From the NCBI RefSeq assembly GCF_044005705.1, contig NZ_JBIPKE010000011.1, forward strand, positions 186,001 to 250,000: DNA of 64,000 bases, written 5' to 3'. Of this stretch, positions 45,461 to 53,529 are shown piece after piece. This DNA comes from Marinoscillum luteum (lineage in GTDB: Bacteria; Bacteroidota; Bacteroidia; Cytophagales; Cyclobacteriaceae). Within the stretch, counting starts at the first letter, position 1, and every line of letters starts with the position of its first letter. Both the position numbers and the translations under genes were made by a program. The notes beneath the pieces are model-generated. The model was not told where the DNA came from, searched no databases, and saw only the letters and a program-made list of their open reading frames with translations.

Positions 45461-47353
45461 ATGGAAAATCACAAACATTTTGTAATTGATTTCGATAGCA
45501 CGTTCACCCGGGTGGAGGCTTTGGATGTCTTGTGTGAGATCTCTCTCAGGGGTCAGCCAGATGCCCAGGAGTCCCTTGCCAAGATCAAAGAAATTACTGA
45601 TCTCGGCATGGAAGGCAAAATATCCTTTCGGGAATCTCTTGAAAACAGATTGGAAATTCTCAGAGCGCACAAATCTCATTTACCCGAATTAATCGCCAGA
45701 TTAAGCGATCAGGTCTCCGATTCATTCCAGAGAAACAAAGAATTTGTAAGAAAATACGCCGGTCAAATTTATATTTTATCCAATGGATTCAAAGATTTTA
45801 TTGTTCCCATTGTAGAGCACTTTGGCATTACTGAAGACAGGGTTTTTGCCAATGAATTTACCTATGACGAAGCGGGCAATATTGTTGGATTTAACAAAGA
45901 AAACCTACTTTCTGAAAATAACGGGAAACCCAACAAAATACGTTCGATGAATCTCAAGGGTGAAGTCTATGTGCTTGGGGACGGGTATACTGATTACGAA
46001 ATCAAAAAGGCCGGAATTGCGCATAAGTTCTACGCCTTTACAGAGAATGTGAGGAGGGCCAATGTGCTCCAAAACGCAGATCATGAAGCGCCTAATCTAG
46101 ATGAATTTTTATATGTAAATAAAATGGAAAGAGCACTCTCCTATCCCAAAAGCCGAATCAACGTATTGCTGCTTGAAAACATCCATGAACATGGGATCAA
46201 GAAATTACAAGAAGAAGGCTACAATGTCAAAGTGCATCCTGCGGGAATGGACGAAGACGAACTCATAGAAGCCATAAAGGATGTATCCATCCTTGGCATC
46301 AGGTCTAAAACTCAGGTGACCAAAAAAGTACTTGAAAGCGCCAACCGACTATTGGCTGTTGGAGCTTTTTGTATTGGCACCAACCAAATAGACCTGCTCA
46401 CCTGTCAGCGCAAAGGAGTAGCTGTATTCAATGCGCCTTTCTCCAACACACGTTCCGTTGTGGAAATGGCCATTGCCGAGCTCATTATGCTGATGAGAAA
46501 CCTTCCTGACAAGTCAGTTTCTATGCATCAGGGCAAGTGGAATAAATCAGCCAGTGGTAGTTTTGAAGTGAGGGGAAAAACACTCGGCATCATTGGATAT
46601 GGAAACATAGGCGCACAGCTTTCTGTGGTGGCAGAGTCTATTGGTATGAAGGTGCAGTTCTATGACTTGGAGGAGAAACTTGCACTTGGCAATGCTGTAC
46701 AGTGTAAAAGCCTTGAAGAGCTACTTAGTACTTCTGACATGATCACCCTGCATATAGATGGCCGAAAGGAGAATAACGGGTTTCTAACAGAGAAGCATTT
46801 TTCTCAGATGAAAGACGGTGTAATCTTCCTCAACCTTAGCCGTGGACCTGTTGTAGATATAGCTGGTCTTAAAAAATATGTACTTACTGGGAAGATCAGA
46901 GGGGTAGGTGTGGATGTGTTCCCAGAGGAACCTTTGAGTAACAACGATGAATTTATTTCTGAATTACGGGGTTTACCTAATACGATCCTTACGCCACACA
47001 TTGGTGGTAGTACACTAGAGGCTCAGGAAAACATTGCGGATTTTGTGCCTGGTAAGATTATGGAATATATTAACACCGGATCTACGAGCAATAGTGTGAA
47101 TTTTCCGAATATCGTGTTGCCTATGCTGAAAAACGCACACAGGTTTATACACATACATCGGAATGAGCCCGGAGTTCTGGCCAAAATAAACCATGAACTG
47201 GCTGCACACAATTTGAATATTGTGGGTCAATACCTAAAAACCAATGAGGAAATAGGGTATGTAATTACTGATATCAACAAAGATTATGATGAGGAAGTAA
47301 TTAAAAATCTTAAATCCATTAAGGAAACCATTAGATTCAGAGTTTTATATTAG
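45461..47353 (+). CDS. serA: phosphoserine phosphatase-like HAD domain fused to D-3-phosphoglycerate dehydrogenase
   Basis: 630-aa two-enzyme polypeptide. Residues 1-215 are an HAD phosphatase like SerB: DFDST (nucleophile D10, acid D12), SNG (107-109) and GDGYTD (173-178). Residues 232-540 are SerA: Rossmann GYGNIG (379-384) and catalytic His513 in TPHIGG; an ACT-like domain follows (about 555-630). It would thus catalyse steps 1 and 3 of serine synthesis. I use ATG 45461; the frame goes back to 45407 but that part overlaps the divergent gene. The step-2 enzyme is encoded at 48091. Confidence 0.93.
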   Translation: MENHKHFVIDFDSTFTRVEALDVLCEISLRGQPDAQESLAKIKEITDLGMEGKISFRESLENRLEILRAHKSHLPELIARLSDQVSDSFQRNKEFVRKYAGQIYILSNGFKDFIVPIVEHFGITEDRVFANEFTYDEAGNIVGFNKENLLSENNGKPNKIRSMNLKGEVYVLGDGYTDYEIKKAGIAHKFYAFTENVRRANVLQNADHEAPNLDEFLYVNKMERALSYPKSRINVLLLENIHEHGIKKLQEEGYNVKVHPAGMDEDELIEAIKDVSILGIRSKTQVTKKVLESANRLLAVGAFCIGTNQIDLLTCQRKGVAVFNAPFSNTRSVVEMAIAELIMLMRNLPDKSVSMHQGKWNKSASGSFEVRGKTLGIIGYGNIGAQLSVVAESIGMKVQFYDLEEKLALGNAVQCKSLEELLSTSDMITLHIDGRKENNGFLTEKHFSQMKDGVIFLNLSRGPVVDIAGLKKYVLTGKIRGVGVDVFPEEPLSNNDEFISELRGLPNTILTPHIGGSTLEAQENIADFVPGKIMEYINTGSTSNSVNFPNIVLPMLKNAHRFIHIHRNEPGVLAKINHELAAHNLNIVGQYLKTNEEIGYVITDINKDYDEEVIKNLKSIKETIRFRVLY

Positions 47354-47438
47354 TTTAGTCAGATATTTCAATAAAAACCAAGTCCCAATCCGCAATAACC
47401 GTTGTAATTAGTAAATTCGTGTTGTAGATTAGTTGCCA

Positions 47439-47828
47439 ATGAATCACCATTCACCGCTTTGGAAATCGATATCATCTTTGAAAGACCTCAATCAAGTGAT
47501 TGAAGGCTCTCGTTTGAAACCAGCAATGGTTTTTAAGCACAGAGCTTCATCTCCTGAAAGTATTGAGAAAAAGATAGAGCTAGAAAATGGCTGGAATATT
47601 TCCAGCGATATGATAGACGTTTATCTTGTCGATGATATGAAATCCAAAGACGTCTCCAGAGAAATTTCAGAAATAGCGGGCATCAATCATGAATTCCCCC
47701 AGATTGTGCTATTTGCGGATGGCGTGACCATGTACGATGAATCACACGACATGATCAGTGTGAAGAAAATCAAACTTGCACTAAAAATCGTCAACAGAAC
47801 CTTCAAGTGGATGGAGACCAGGGCATAA
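47439..47828 (+). CDS. YtxJ-like thioredoxin-fold protein lacking the usual Cys
   Basis: 129 aa from ATG 47439. Matches the bacillithiol-associated YtxJ family: 'WKSISSLKDLNQVIEGSRLKPAMVFKHRASSPES' and 'VSREISEIAGINHEFPQIVLFADGVTMYDESHDMIS', the latter being the 'HESPQ...YxxSH' end. In YtxJ the KHSTRC-type motif holds the redox Cys; here the aligned residue is Ser (KHRASS) and there is no Cys in the protein. A redox role is therefore unlikely unless another residue is used. Lies between the two serine-pathway genes. Confidence 0.8.
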   Translation: MNHHSPLWKSISSLKDLNQVIEGSRLKPAMVFKHRASSPESIEKKIELENGWNISSDMIDVYLVDDMKSKDVSREISEIAGINHEFPQIVLFADGVTMYDESHDMISVKKIKLALKIVNRTFKWMETRA

Positions 47829-47854
47829 AAAAAGCTTTCGGAATCCGAAAGCTT
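47826..47854 (-). terminator. intrinsic terminator of the minus-strand RNA
   Basis: Perfect 10-bp stem (47832-47841 with 47845-47854, arm AAGCTTTCGG) and a 3-base loop. The T-run follows only on the minus strand (A7 at 47827-47833 on plus), so it ends a leftward transcript. No protein-coding gene on that strand lies between here and 48090. Confidence 0.8.
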
Positions 47855-48054
47855 AATGCTATAAAGGTCGTGTTGATAAACCCCTAAATAATAAGGATTT
47901 GAGCTGTGAAATAGGTCAAAGATCCACTGTTGTCCTGAAATCTTTCGATGACGAGGCCCTGATGGAGACCACCAGGGTGAGGCCCAATTTTGCTACCCCA
48001 CTTGGCTCGGTATTGTTTTAGTGTTAGGTTTAAAAACAATATTACCTTCAATAG
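47826..48054 (-). ncRNA. structured non-coding RNA, 6S RNA candidate
   Basis: A complete minus-strand unit: promoter (48060-48091), about 229 transcribed bases and terminator. Folding by eye gives one long closing region: AAACC (48031-48027) with GGTTT (47882-47878), CTAAAACAATA (48021-48011) with TATTATTTAG (47893-47884, one bulge, one mismatch) and GAGC (48008-48005) with GCTC (47904-47901). Inside are hairpin CCCTGGTGG/CCATCAGGG (47977-47957, 9 bp with one G-T, loop of 3) and GTC-AAAGAT/ATCTTTGAC (47952-47915, 4-base bulge). Rod-like shape and size suit 6S RNA; Bacteroidota members (such as the 6S-Flavo motif) are known. No homology was checked; strand is chosen from the promoter and T-run. 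Confidence 0.55.
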
Positions 48055-48059
48055 CGAAA

Positions 48060-48091
48060 CAAACTTAATCAGTACTATTTCAAATTCTCAA
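48060..48091 (-). promoter_or_regulatory. promoter of the minus-strand RNA
   Basis: On the minus strand: TTG (48091-48089), 21-base spacer, TAAGTTTG (48067-48060), an exact TAnnTTTG. Start predicted near 48054. It overlaps the start codon and leader of the serC gene on the other strand, so the two may interfere. Confidence 0.6.
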
Positions 48092-49164
48092 TGCAACATA
48101 AGATTTATTTCACACCGGGACCTTCGCAAATCTTTTATACGGTAAACGACCACATGAAAGAGGCCTTTCAGAAAGACATCATGTCTATCTCTCATCGCAG
48201 TGCCACTTTCCAAAATCTTTTTGCTGAAGTAAAAGCTGATCTAAAAAGCCTGCTCCACCTTCCGGATCACTATGATGTCTACTTCATTTCTTCTGCCAAT
48301 GAGATCTGGGAGAGAATCATTCAAAGCCTGGTGGGCAATGCGTCCCATCACTTCGTGAATGGCTCCTTTGCTGAGAAGTTTTATCAGTTTGCTACAGATT
48401 ACAAAAAAGAGTCAACCATCACCCGAATGAGCGATGGTGAGGACTTTGACAATCTGGAGGTGCCGGAAAACACTGAGCTTATCTCAGTCACGCTCAACGA
48501 AACCAGCATTGGATATGCCTTCGATGCTAACAGCATTTACCAGCTGCGAGAGCAGCACCCCGACAAGCTCATTGCTGTAGATGGAGTGAGTGCTTTTCCC
48601 GCCGTTCCCTTTGATTTCTCTAAAGTGGATACCGCCTATTTTTCTGTGCAGAAATGCTTCGGACTTCCTGCCGGATTAGGGGTCTGGATCGTGAACCCTA
48701 CCTGTTACCAAAAAGTGGAAAAACTTCGGAAAAACAAAGTTGTTACGGGTAGTTATCATGATTTACTGCAACTAAAAGCCTCAGGAGATAAAAATCAAAC
48801 TCCTGAAACCCCCAATGTTTTGGGGATCTTCTTGCTCGGGAAGGTGGTAAAGGATATGCTATTCAGATCAGCCAAGCTGATACAAAATGACACCACCTAC
48901 AAAGCCGCCCTACTCTATCAGGCGATTGAAAAATCTTCTGTATTGAGCCCATTCGTCGCACGAAAAACCAATCAATCAAAAACCGTGGTAGTCGCCAAAT
49001 GTGAGGGTGGCAATGCCGACATCCTCGCCCGCTTCGGAGAGCAGGGCTGGATCATAGGCAAAGGGTACGGTTCATACAAAAGCGACCATATACGCATTGC
49101 CAACTTTCCTGTTCACAGCAAAGAGCAGATAGAACAGCTGACTGACTACATCAGCAAGACCTAA
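48091..49164 (+). CDS. serC: class V aminotransferase, probable phosphoserine aminotransferase
   Basis: 357-aa PLP aminotransferase, fold type I. 'YFTPGPSQIF' opening, SHRS (34-37), Asp164 in AVDGVSAFP and Lys188 in YFSVQKCFGLPAG are the class V pattern. It is somewhat divergent from textbook SerC (which starts NFSAGPA), so phosphoserine activity rests on context: it follows the SerB-SerA fusion by 0.7 kb and would supply the missing second step. Alanine-glyoxylate-type aminotransferase is the alternative. The opposite-strand RNA and its promoter overlap its leader. Confidence 0.8.
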   Translation: MQHKIYFTPGPSQIFYTVNDHMKEAFQKDIMSISHRSATFQNLFAEVKADLKSLLHLPDHYDVYFISSANEIWERIIQSLVGNASHHFVNGSFAEKFYQFATDYKKESTITRMSDGEDFDNLEVPENTELISVTLNETSIGYAFDANSIYQLREQHPDKLIAVDGVSAFPAVPFDFSKVDTAYFSVQKCFGLPAGLGVWIVNPTCYQKVEKLRKNKVVTGSYHDLLQLKASGDKNQTPETPNVLGIFLLGKVVKDMLFRSAKLIQNDTTYKAALLYQAIEKSSVLSPFVARKTNQSKTVVVAKCEGGNADILARFGEQGWIIGKGYGSYKSDHIRIANFPVHSKEQIEQLTDYISKT

Positions 49165-49269
49165 TTTTATTCTTAAAACCTTTTGATCAGGGTATTTATT
49201 CAGTATTTTATTGCGAAAAAGATTTATTAAATCATAAATCATTTTGAAACTTTCTTTCGTTTATAAGAA

Positions 49270-49297
49270 TTGATAAATTGATTTCGATTTAATTTTG
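49270..49297 (+). promoter_or_regulatory. promoter for the universal stress protein gene
   Basis: TTG 49270-49272, 17-base spacer, TAATTTTG 49290-49297 (exact TAnnTTTG), 23 bases before the ATG at 49321. The preceding 150 bases are AT-rich with nothing else evident. Confidence 0.5.
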
Positions 49298-49320
49298 CAC
49301 CCCAATAGTCATCGCGTAAT

Positions 49321-50247
49321 ATGTATAAGTACAATAAAATTCTTGTAGGCCTCGATCATACAGAGACGGATCTGGATTTGGTGAAAGCTGCCTCAGATGT
49401 TTGTGAGTTGTCAGGATCAAAGGTTGTATACTTTGTAAATATCATTAAGGACATCAACCTGCCGGAGAAACTCATGAAGGAGTTTCCTCACATTCTTGAT
49501 CAGGCTATTGAAGAACGGAAAAACAATCTCCAAAAGACGGTCACCGATCATTTTAAATTCGAAGGCGCAGAAGTAGTCGTGAATGTGATCGTGGATCAGG
49601 GCCAGGTCACAAAGACCCTTCTCAAGCACGCTTCTGCTGAGAAAATAGATTTGGTCATCCTGGGCAGGAAAAATGAAAAAAAAGGTGGTGGAGTGTTGGT
49701 GAATAGAATTGCCCGCCGAGCAGGCTGTTCACTCCTCATTTTACCGAAAGGCTCCCAATTCAGCGTAAGCAGTGTTCTGGTACCCACAGACTTCTCAGCT
49801 TACTCCAGAAGTGCCATGGAAAAGGCAACCATGCTGGTAAAAAAATCGAAAAAACCAGGAAAGATTATTGTGCAAAACGTCTATCAGGTTCCAGTGGGCT
49901 ACCACTATACCGGCAAGAGTTTTAAGGAGTTTTCAGAGATCATGAAAGATCATGCCAAGAATGATTTTGCCAAATTCACTAAGAGCATGAAATTGGATGG
50001 TGTGAACATAGAGCAGATTTACACTCTGGATAAGGATGAAGACATCATATCAGACATCTACAAAGCTGCCAAAAAAATCAAAGCCAGCCTGATCGTTATC
50101 GGGGCGAAAGGCCGCACCGCCACTACTGCCCTATTTATTGGTAGCAAAGCAGAAAAATTGATTCACGTGGATGAAGAGATTCCTATGCTGGTGGTGAGAC
50201 CAAAAGGGAAAAATGCCGGCATAATAGAATACATCAAGGAGCTCTAA
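49321..50247 (+). CDS. universal stress protein with two UspA domains
   Basis: 308 aa; tandem Usp domains (about 1-145 and 155-300). ATP-binding motif of the second domain is GAKGRTATTALFIGSKAEKLI (G-x2-G-x9-G-S/T type); the first has 'GRKNEKKGGGVLVNRIARRAGCSLLI', which lacks the exact spacing and may be degenerate. Cytoplasmic stress-response role in general; specific signal unknown. Ends in a strong terminator whose loop holds its stop codon. Confidence 0.93.
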   Translation: MYKYNKILVGLDHTETDLDLVKAASDVCELSGSKVVYFVNIIKDINLPEKLMKEFPHILDQAIEERKNNLQKTVTDHFKFEGAEVVVNVIVDQGQVTKTLLKHASAEKIDLVILGRKNEKKGGGVLVNRIARRAGCSLLILPKGSQFSVSSVLVPTDFSAYSRSAMEKATMLVKKSKKPGKIIVQNVYQVPVGYHYTGKSFKEFSEIMKDHAKNDFAKFTKSMKLDGVNIEQIYTLDKDEDIISDIYKAAKKIKASLIVIGAKGRTATTALFIGSKAEKLIHVDEEIPMLVVRPKGKNAGIIEYIKEL

Positions 50248-50262
50248 TAAGCTCCTTTTTTT
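50236..50262 (+). terminator. bidirectional intrinsic terminator between usp and marR
   Basis: AAGGAGCT (50236-50243) pairs with AGCTCCTT (50250-50257), loop CTAATA, followed by T-run 50258-50262. The usp stop codon is in the loop and the convergent marR stop begins at 50261, so one hairpin serves the usp transcript tightly; A36-A37 provide only a short T-run on the other strand. Confidence 0.75.
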
Positions 50263-50710
50263 ATGTCCTGAGTTTGTCCAAAAGTTCATTTAGCTGCTTA
50301 GCCTCTTCCTCGGTAAGGCTCACCAGCCCATCCTCCCACCGATCCATATCCTCATCGGTTTTTGCCAGGAGATCAAGGCCCTGAGATGTAATTACCACAT
50401 CCACAGCACGCCTGTCATTGGGGCATTGCTTTCTCGCCACCAATCCTTTGGATTCAAGCTTATCTACTATTCGGGAGGCATTTGAGCTTTTGTCCAGCAT
50501 TCTCTCGATGAGCAAATTGATGGTAGCCGGTTTAGGGTGCTGACCTCTGAGTATCCTCAATACATTAAATTGAGGAGTGGTCAGTCCGTATGGCTTGAAC
50601 AAAACAACCTGATGTTGACTCAGCCAGTTATTGGTGTAAATAATATTCACAATGGCTTTGTTCAGTTGACTCCTAAACTTCGCCTGTTTGATATCTTCTC
50701 CTATTCCCAT
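50261..50710 (-). CDS. MarR-family transcriptional regulator
   Basis: 149 aa from ATG 50710 (a TTG lies at 50728). Winged-helix MarR layout: 'TPQFNVLRILRGQHPKPATINLLIERML' (recognition helix 'DKSSNASRIVDKLESKGLVARKQCPNDRRAVDVVITSQGLDLL'), where DRRAVDV is the classic wing. One Cys near the wing. It faces the sigma-factor gene across 135 bases with a short palindrome just upstream, suggesting autoregulation. Confidence 0.92.
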   Translation of the reverse strand: MGIGEDIKQAKFRSQLNKAIVNIIYTNNWLSQHQVVLFKPYGLTTPQFNVLRILRGQHPKPATINLLIERMLDKSSNASRIVDKLESKGLVARKQCPNDRRAVDVVITSQGLDLLAKTDEDMDRWEDGLVSLTEEEAKQLNELLDKLRT

Positions 50711-50730
50711 TTGATGGTAAATTAACAACT

Positions 50731-50755
50731 ACATTTAATGTAACGACATTTAAAT
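50731..50755. promoter_or_regulatory. palindromes upstream of marR, possible operator
   Basis: ACATTTAATGT (50731-50741; 5-bp arms, 1-base centre) and ATTTAAAT (50748-50755) share ACATTTAA. Spaced 17 bases start to start, 20 bases from the marR start. Size fits a MarR operator but sequence is AT-rich. Confidence 0.35.
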
Positions 50756-50845
50756 TAAGCTGGTTCGACGAAATAAAAAAATCGCCAAGAAAATTAAACC
50801 ATCGGTTAATTTTAGACTCTAAACGGTAAATCACCTTTACCTACC

Positions 50846-51385
50846 TTGGAAGACTCTTTTATCATATCCAAAATTCAGGACCCCGAAACCATTAACTATG
50901 GATTCAATCTGCTGGTGAAAGCTTACCAGGAACGTGTGTACTGGCATGTCCGGAAAATGGTCATCGATCATGATGATGCGGACGACCTTACCCAGAATGT
51001 TTTCATCAAAATCTGGAAATCACTGGGTAACTTCCGGGAAGAGTCACGCTTGTATACCTGGATTTATCGGATTGCGACCAATGAGTGCCTGAACTTTCTG
51101 AAAAAGAAAAAACGTAAGTTCATGATCCCAATCCACGATGTGGCTGGGGAACTCTCACATAAAATAGATCAGGGAGCCTATATTTCCGGAGACGAAATTC
51201 AGCTTAAGCTTCAGAAAGCCATCCTGACACTGCCTGATAAACAAAGGCTCGTTTTTAACATGAGGTACTTTGATGAGCTGAAATTTGATGACATAGCGGA
51301 GATTACAGGCACATCAGTAGGCGCATTGAAGGCGAGCTATCACCTTGCAGCCAAAAAAATAGAGTTTTTTTTAACCGAACATTAA
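50846..51385 (+). CDS. ECF-type RNA polymerase sigma factor
   Basis: 179 aa; region 2 'LVKAYQERVYWHVRKMVIDHDDADDLTQNVFIKIWKSLGNFREES' and 'YTWIYRIATNECLNFLKKKKR', region 4 'LPDKQRLVFNMRYFDELKFDDIAEITGTSVGALKASYHLAAKKI'. The start is TTG 50846; the first in-frame ATG (codon 38) lies inside region 2, so it is not usable. A TAATTTTA element (about 50808) fits a promoter. The next two genes look like its anti-sigma factor and sensor, which suggests envelope-stress control. Confidence 0.92.
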   Translation: MEDSFIISKIQDPETINYGFNLLVKAYQERVYWHVRKMVIDHDDADDLTQNVFIKIWKSLGNFREESRLYTWIYRIATNECLNFLKKKKRKFMIPIHDVAGELSHKIDQGAYISGDEIQLKLQKAILTLPDKQRLVFNMRYFDELKFDDIAEITGTSVGALKASYHLAAKKIEFFLTEH

Positions 51386-51419
51386 ACCTTGGACAAGAAA
51401 GAGCATCTAAACTAAAGTA

Positions 51420-51845
51420 ATGAAAAACCATCTAGACCATATCAACAAAACGTCACTGCCTTTTGAAGTACCTGAAGGGTATTTTGATCAGTTACCAAAC
51501 AGAATCAGCGAGAAGGTCTCCCAGGCTCCGACTGCCACACATGCTGCATTCCGGTGGGCCCTTTTGCCTGCCTTTGTGGTGACCGCACTGGTCTGTTTGG
51601 TTATTCTCAATACCGCCAATAAACCCGACAGATCAGCAGATTTGCTTGCTTCTCTCACCAATGAAGAAATATTTTTCTACCTGGAAAACACAGAGATTTC
51701 GGAGTATGAGATCGCAGCATTGAGTGCAGAGCCCGAGGCCCTACTGCGGGGCGTAGACATCATCGATCAAATGAACCTTGACGAAGATGACTTCAACCAA
51801 TTGATGGAGCATTATGATTTGAACGATATTTCACAAGATATTTAA
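51420..51845 (+). CDS. single-pass membrane protein, probable anti-sigma factor
   Basis: 141 aa, one membrane helix (about 45-63) separating a 44-residue cytoplasmic N-terminus ('LPFEVPEGYFDQLPNRISEKV') from an acidic periplasmic C-terminus. The 'F.VP.GYFD.LP..I..KV' start is common in Bacteroidota proteins that follow ECF sigma genes. Function is inferred from position and topology, 34 bases after the sigma gene; no zinc-binding anti-sigma motif is visible. Confidence 0.7.
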   Translation: MKNHLDHINKTSLPFEVPEGYFDQLPNRISEKVSQAPTATHAAFRWALLPAFVVTALVCLVILNTANKPDRSADLLASLTNEEIFFYLENTEISEYEIAALSAEPEALLRGVDIIDQMNLDEDDFNQLMEHYDLNDISQDI

Positions 51846-51858
51846 CTTATAAGCAATT

Positions 51859-52350
51859 ATGAGACACTTAATCACTTTAGTTCTTACTCTTACGGCCTTG
51901 GGACTGTGGGCACAAAATCCCTCTACCATGGAACGTGTGGAAGCCGCCAAAATAGCCCTGATCACTGAACGACTGGAGCTCACACCAGAGCAGGCCGAGA
52001 AGTTCTGGCCGATTTACAGGGAATTTTCAGAGCAACAGCGAAACCTAAGGAAGGAATTCAACAACCTGCGAACCAACCACAATCCTCAAACAGCCTCTGA
52101 AGAGGAGAACCAAAAGATGCTGGAGATGGGGATGCAGATAAAAGAGCGTCAACTTGGACTGGAGCGCACCTATTCTGAGCGGATGCAGCAAGTAATCACC
52201 ACCCGTCAGCTGATGAGTCTCAGAAAGGCTGAGGATGACTTCAAAGAAATGCTGATGAAACGAATACGTGAGCAGCAGGGACAGCGTGACCAAATGAGAC
52301 AGGACAGAATCCGCAACAACGACAATATGCAGCGAAAAAGAAATAACTAA
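51859..52350 (+). CDS. Spy/CpxP-like periplasmic sensor or chaperone
   Basis: 163 aa, signal peptide (cleavage after LGLWA), then helices with 'ITERLELTPEQAEKFWPIYREFSEQQRNLRKEFNNLR', a LTxEQ-type motif, followed by a second helix pair and a basic, Gln/Arg/Asn-rich tail. Resembles CpxP/Spy/CnrX proteins, which sense misfolded proteins or metals. It starts 13 bases after the anti-sigma gene. Periplasmic location is consistent with the other two genes. Confidence 0.78.
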   Translation: MRHLITLVLTLTALGLWAQNPSTMERVEAAKIALITERLELTPEQAEKFWPIYREFSEQQRNLRKEFNNLRTNHNPQTASEEENQKMLEMGMQIKERQLGLERTYSERMQQVITTRQLMSLRKAEDDFKEMLMKRIREQQGQRDQMRQDRIRNNDNMQRKRNN

Positions 52351-52371
52351 CCACCTACCCTACCTGATCTT

Positions 52372-53454
52372 TTGATAAAATATTTTCTGACCATATGTCT
52401 GGTATTGGCAGGACTACTGAAGTCCTATGCACAGAGCGACTCCCTCACCTGGGAGGAAAAATTTGCCCTGCTCGAAGCTGAAATGGACTCTATGTCCATT
52501 TTTTACCTTCTGGACAGCATTCTTGCCAGCTCCCCGCTAAAGTACTCGGAGTTCAATGCGCGCATGAGCTACAACAGCAATGTGCTCAATGCCGGACGAA
52601 ACTATGGAGTCAACCAGCACAGTATGTCACCTGGTATGTCCTATTATCACAGCACCGGACTATACGCCGATTACGCAGGATTTTGGAACTCACAAACTAC
52701 TCCTGAGTATAATCTTTCCATCTTCTCATTCGGCTATTTGGGCTCATTCAGTAAAAAATGGAACTACTCTCTGAGTTACGAAAGGTGGTGGTATCATCAG
52801 ATCGAAAGCACCGGTCTCAACAATAACCTCGGCGGGAACATCACTTATCGAAACAAGCTGATCTATGCCACCATTGACTATAGCCTGCTTTTTGGGGAAA
52901 GATCCGCACACAGACTTATCGGAAGTCTCTCGGGAAATGTGAGTCTAGGCAAATGGTGGTGCTTCAAAAGCATTAAATTATTACCCTCCTTATCCTCAAC
53001 CTTTGGCAATTCACTGATCACCACCCGATTTGAAGGCAACATCATCGAAGAATTCAGGTCCAACCAGACCCTCAGAACCAACTTTCGCTCCGATGAATTT
53101 CAAAGCTATGCCAATACAGTGCTCTCCGATCAGGAAAAGGAAGCCTTGAGGCAAATAAGAGAGAGCAGAAACCTCACAACCAGGGAGAAGATCACACAGC
53201 AAATGAAAATATACCTCACCAATGATGATGTGCTCAACTACCTATATGCTCTTCTTGATACCACTGAGGAGAAATACGGAATCATGAACTACAATTTCAG
53301 TCTACCGCTCATGTTAGCCACTGAAAAATTTTCTTTCCTTATCAGCTATACTTATAGTGTACCTGTCCAATTGCCCGGTGAAGATTATGCATTAGATCCA
53401 GTAGGCTATTTTGGAGCTTCTGTGATCTACCGCATTCCTTTCAACTATAAATAG
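52372..53454 (+). CDS. predicted outer-membrane beta-barrel protein, unknown function
   Basis: 360 aa from TTG 52372 (MIKYFLTICLVLAGLLKSYAQS signal). No ATG occurs in the signal region, so TTG or another rare codon must start it. The mature part has amphipathic strands rich in Tyr/Asn/Ser, e.g. 'STGLYADYAGFWNSQT', and ends in an aromatic-rich strand ('YFGASVIYRIPFNYK'). A helical insert (about 220-290) lies between barrel strands. Fourth gene of the sigma operon, hence a likely target or part of envelope maintenance. Not recognised as a named family. Confidence 0.68.
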   Translation: MIKYFLTICLVLAGLLKSYAQSDSLTWEEKFALLEAEMDSMSIFYLLDSILASSPLKYSEFNARMSYNSNVLNAGRNYGVNQHSMSPGMSYYHSTGLYADYAGFWNSQTTPEYNLSIFSFGYLGSFSKKWNYSLSYERWWYHQIESTGLNNNLGGNITYRNKLIYATIDYSLLFGERSAHRLIGSLSGNVSLGKWWCFKSIKLLPSLSSTFGNSLITTRFEGNIIEEFRSNQTLRTNFRSDEFQSYANTVLSDQEKEALRQIRESRNLTTREKITQQMKIYLTNDDVLNYLYALLDTTEEKYGIMNYNFSLPLMLATEKFSFLISYTYSVPVQLPGEDYALDPVGYFGASVIYRIPFNYK

Positions 53455-53486
53455 AAAGATCAACTATTATTTGAAAGTAAATGCCC

Positions 53487-53494
53487 TACCTTTG
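53487..53494 (+). promoter_or_regulatory. Bacteroidota -7 element for pyrG
   Basis: TACCTTTG, an exact TAnnTTTG, 36 bases before the pyrG ATG. A TTTG lies only 13 bases upstream, so the -33 box is uncertain. Confidence 0.5.
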
Positions 53495-53529
53495 CATCCC
53501 GTAACATCACCAAAGATCAAAGTAATTCA

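Noticed and set aside
47145..47153. TTATACACA DnaA box
   Set aside because: Inside the serA coding sequence and isolated; such matches are expected by chance.
47877..48031. Plus-strand leader or riboswitch for serC
   Set aside because: Some closing pairs fit the plus strand better through G-U pairs, but the promoter, 9-bp hairpin and T-run all favour a minus-strand RNA. Kept as an alternative, not annotated.
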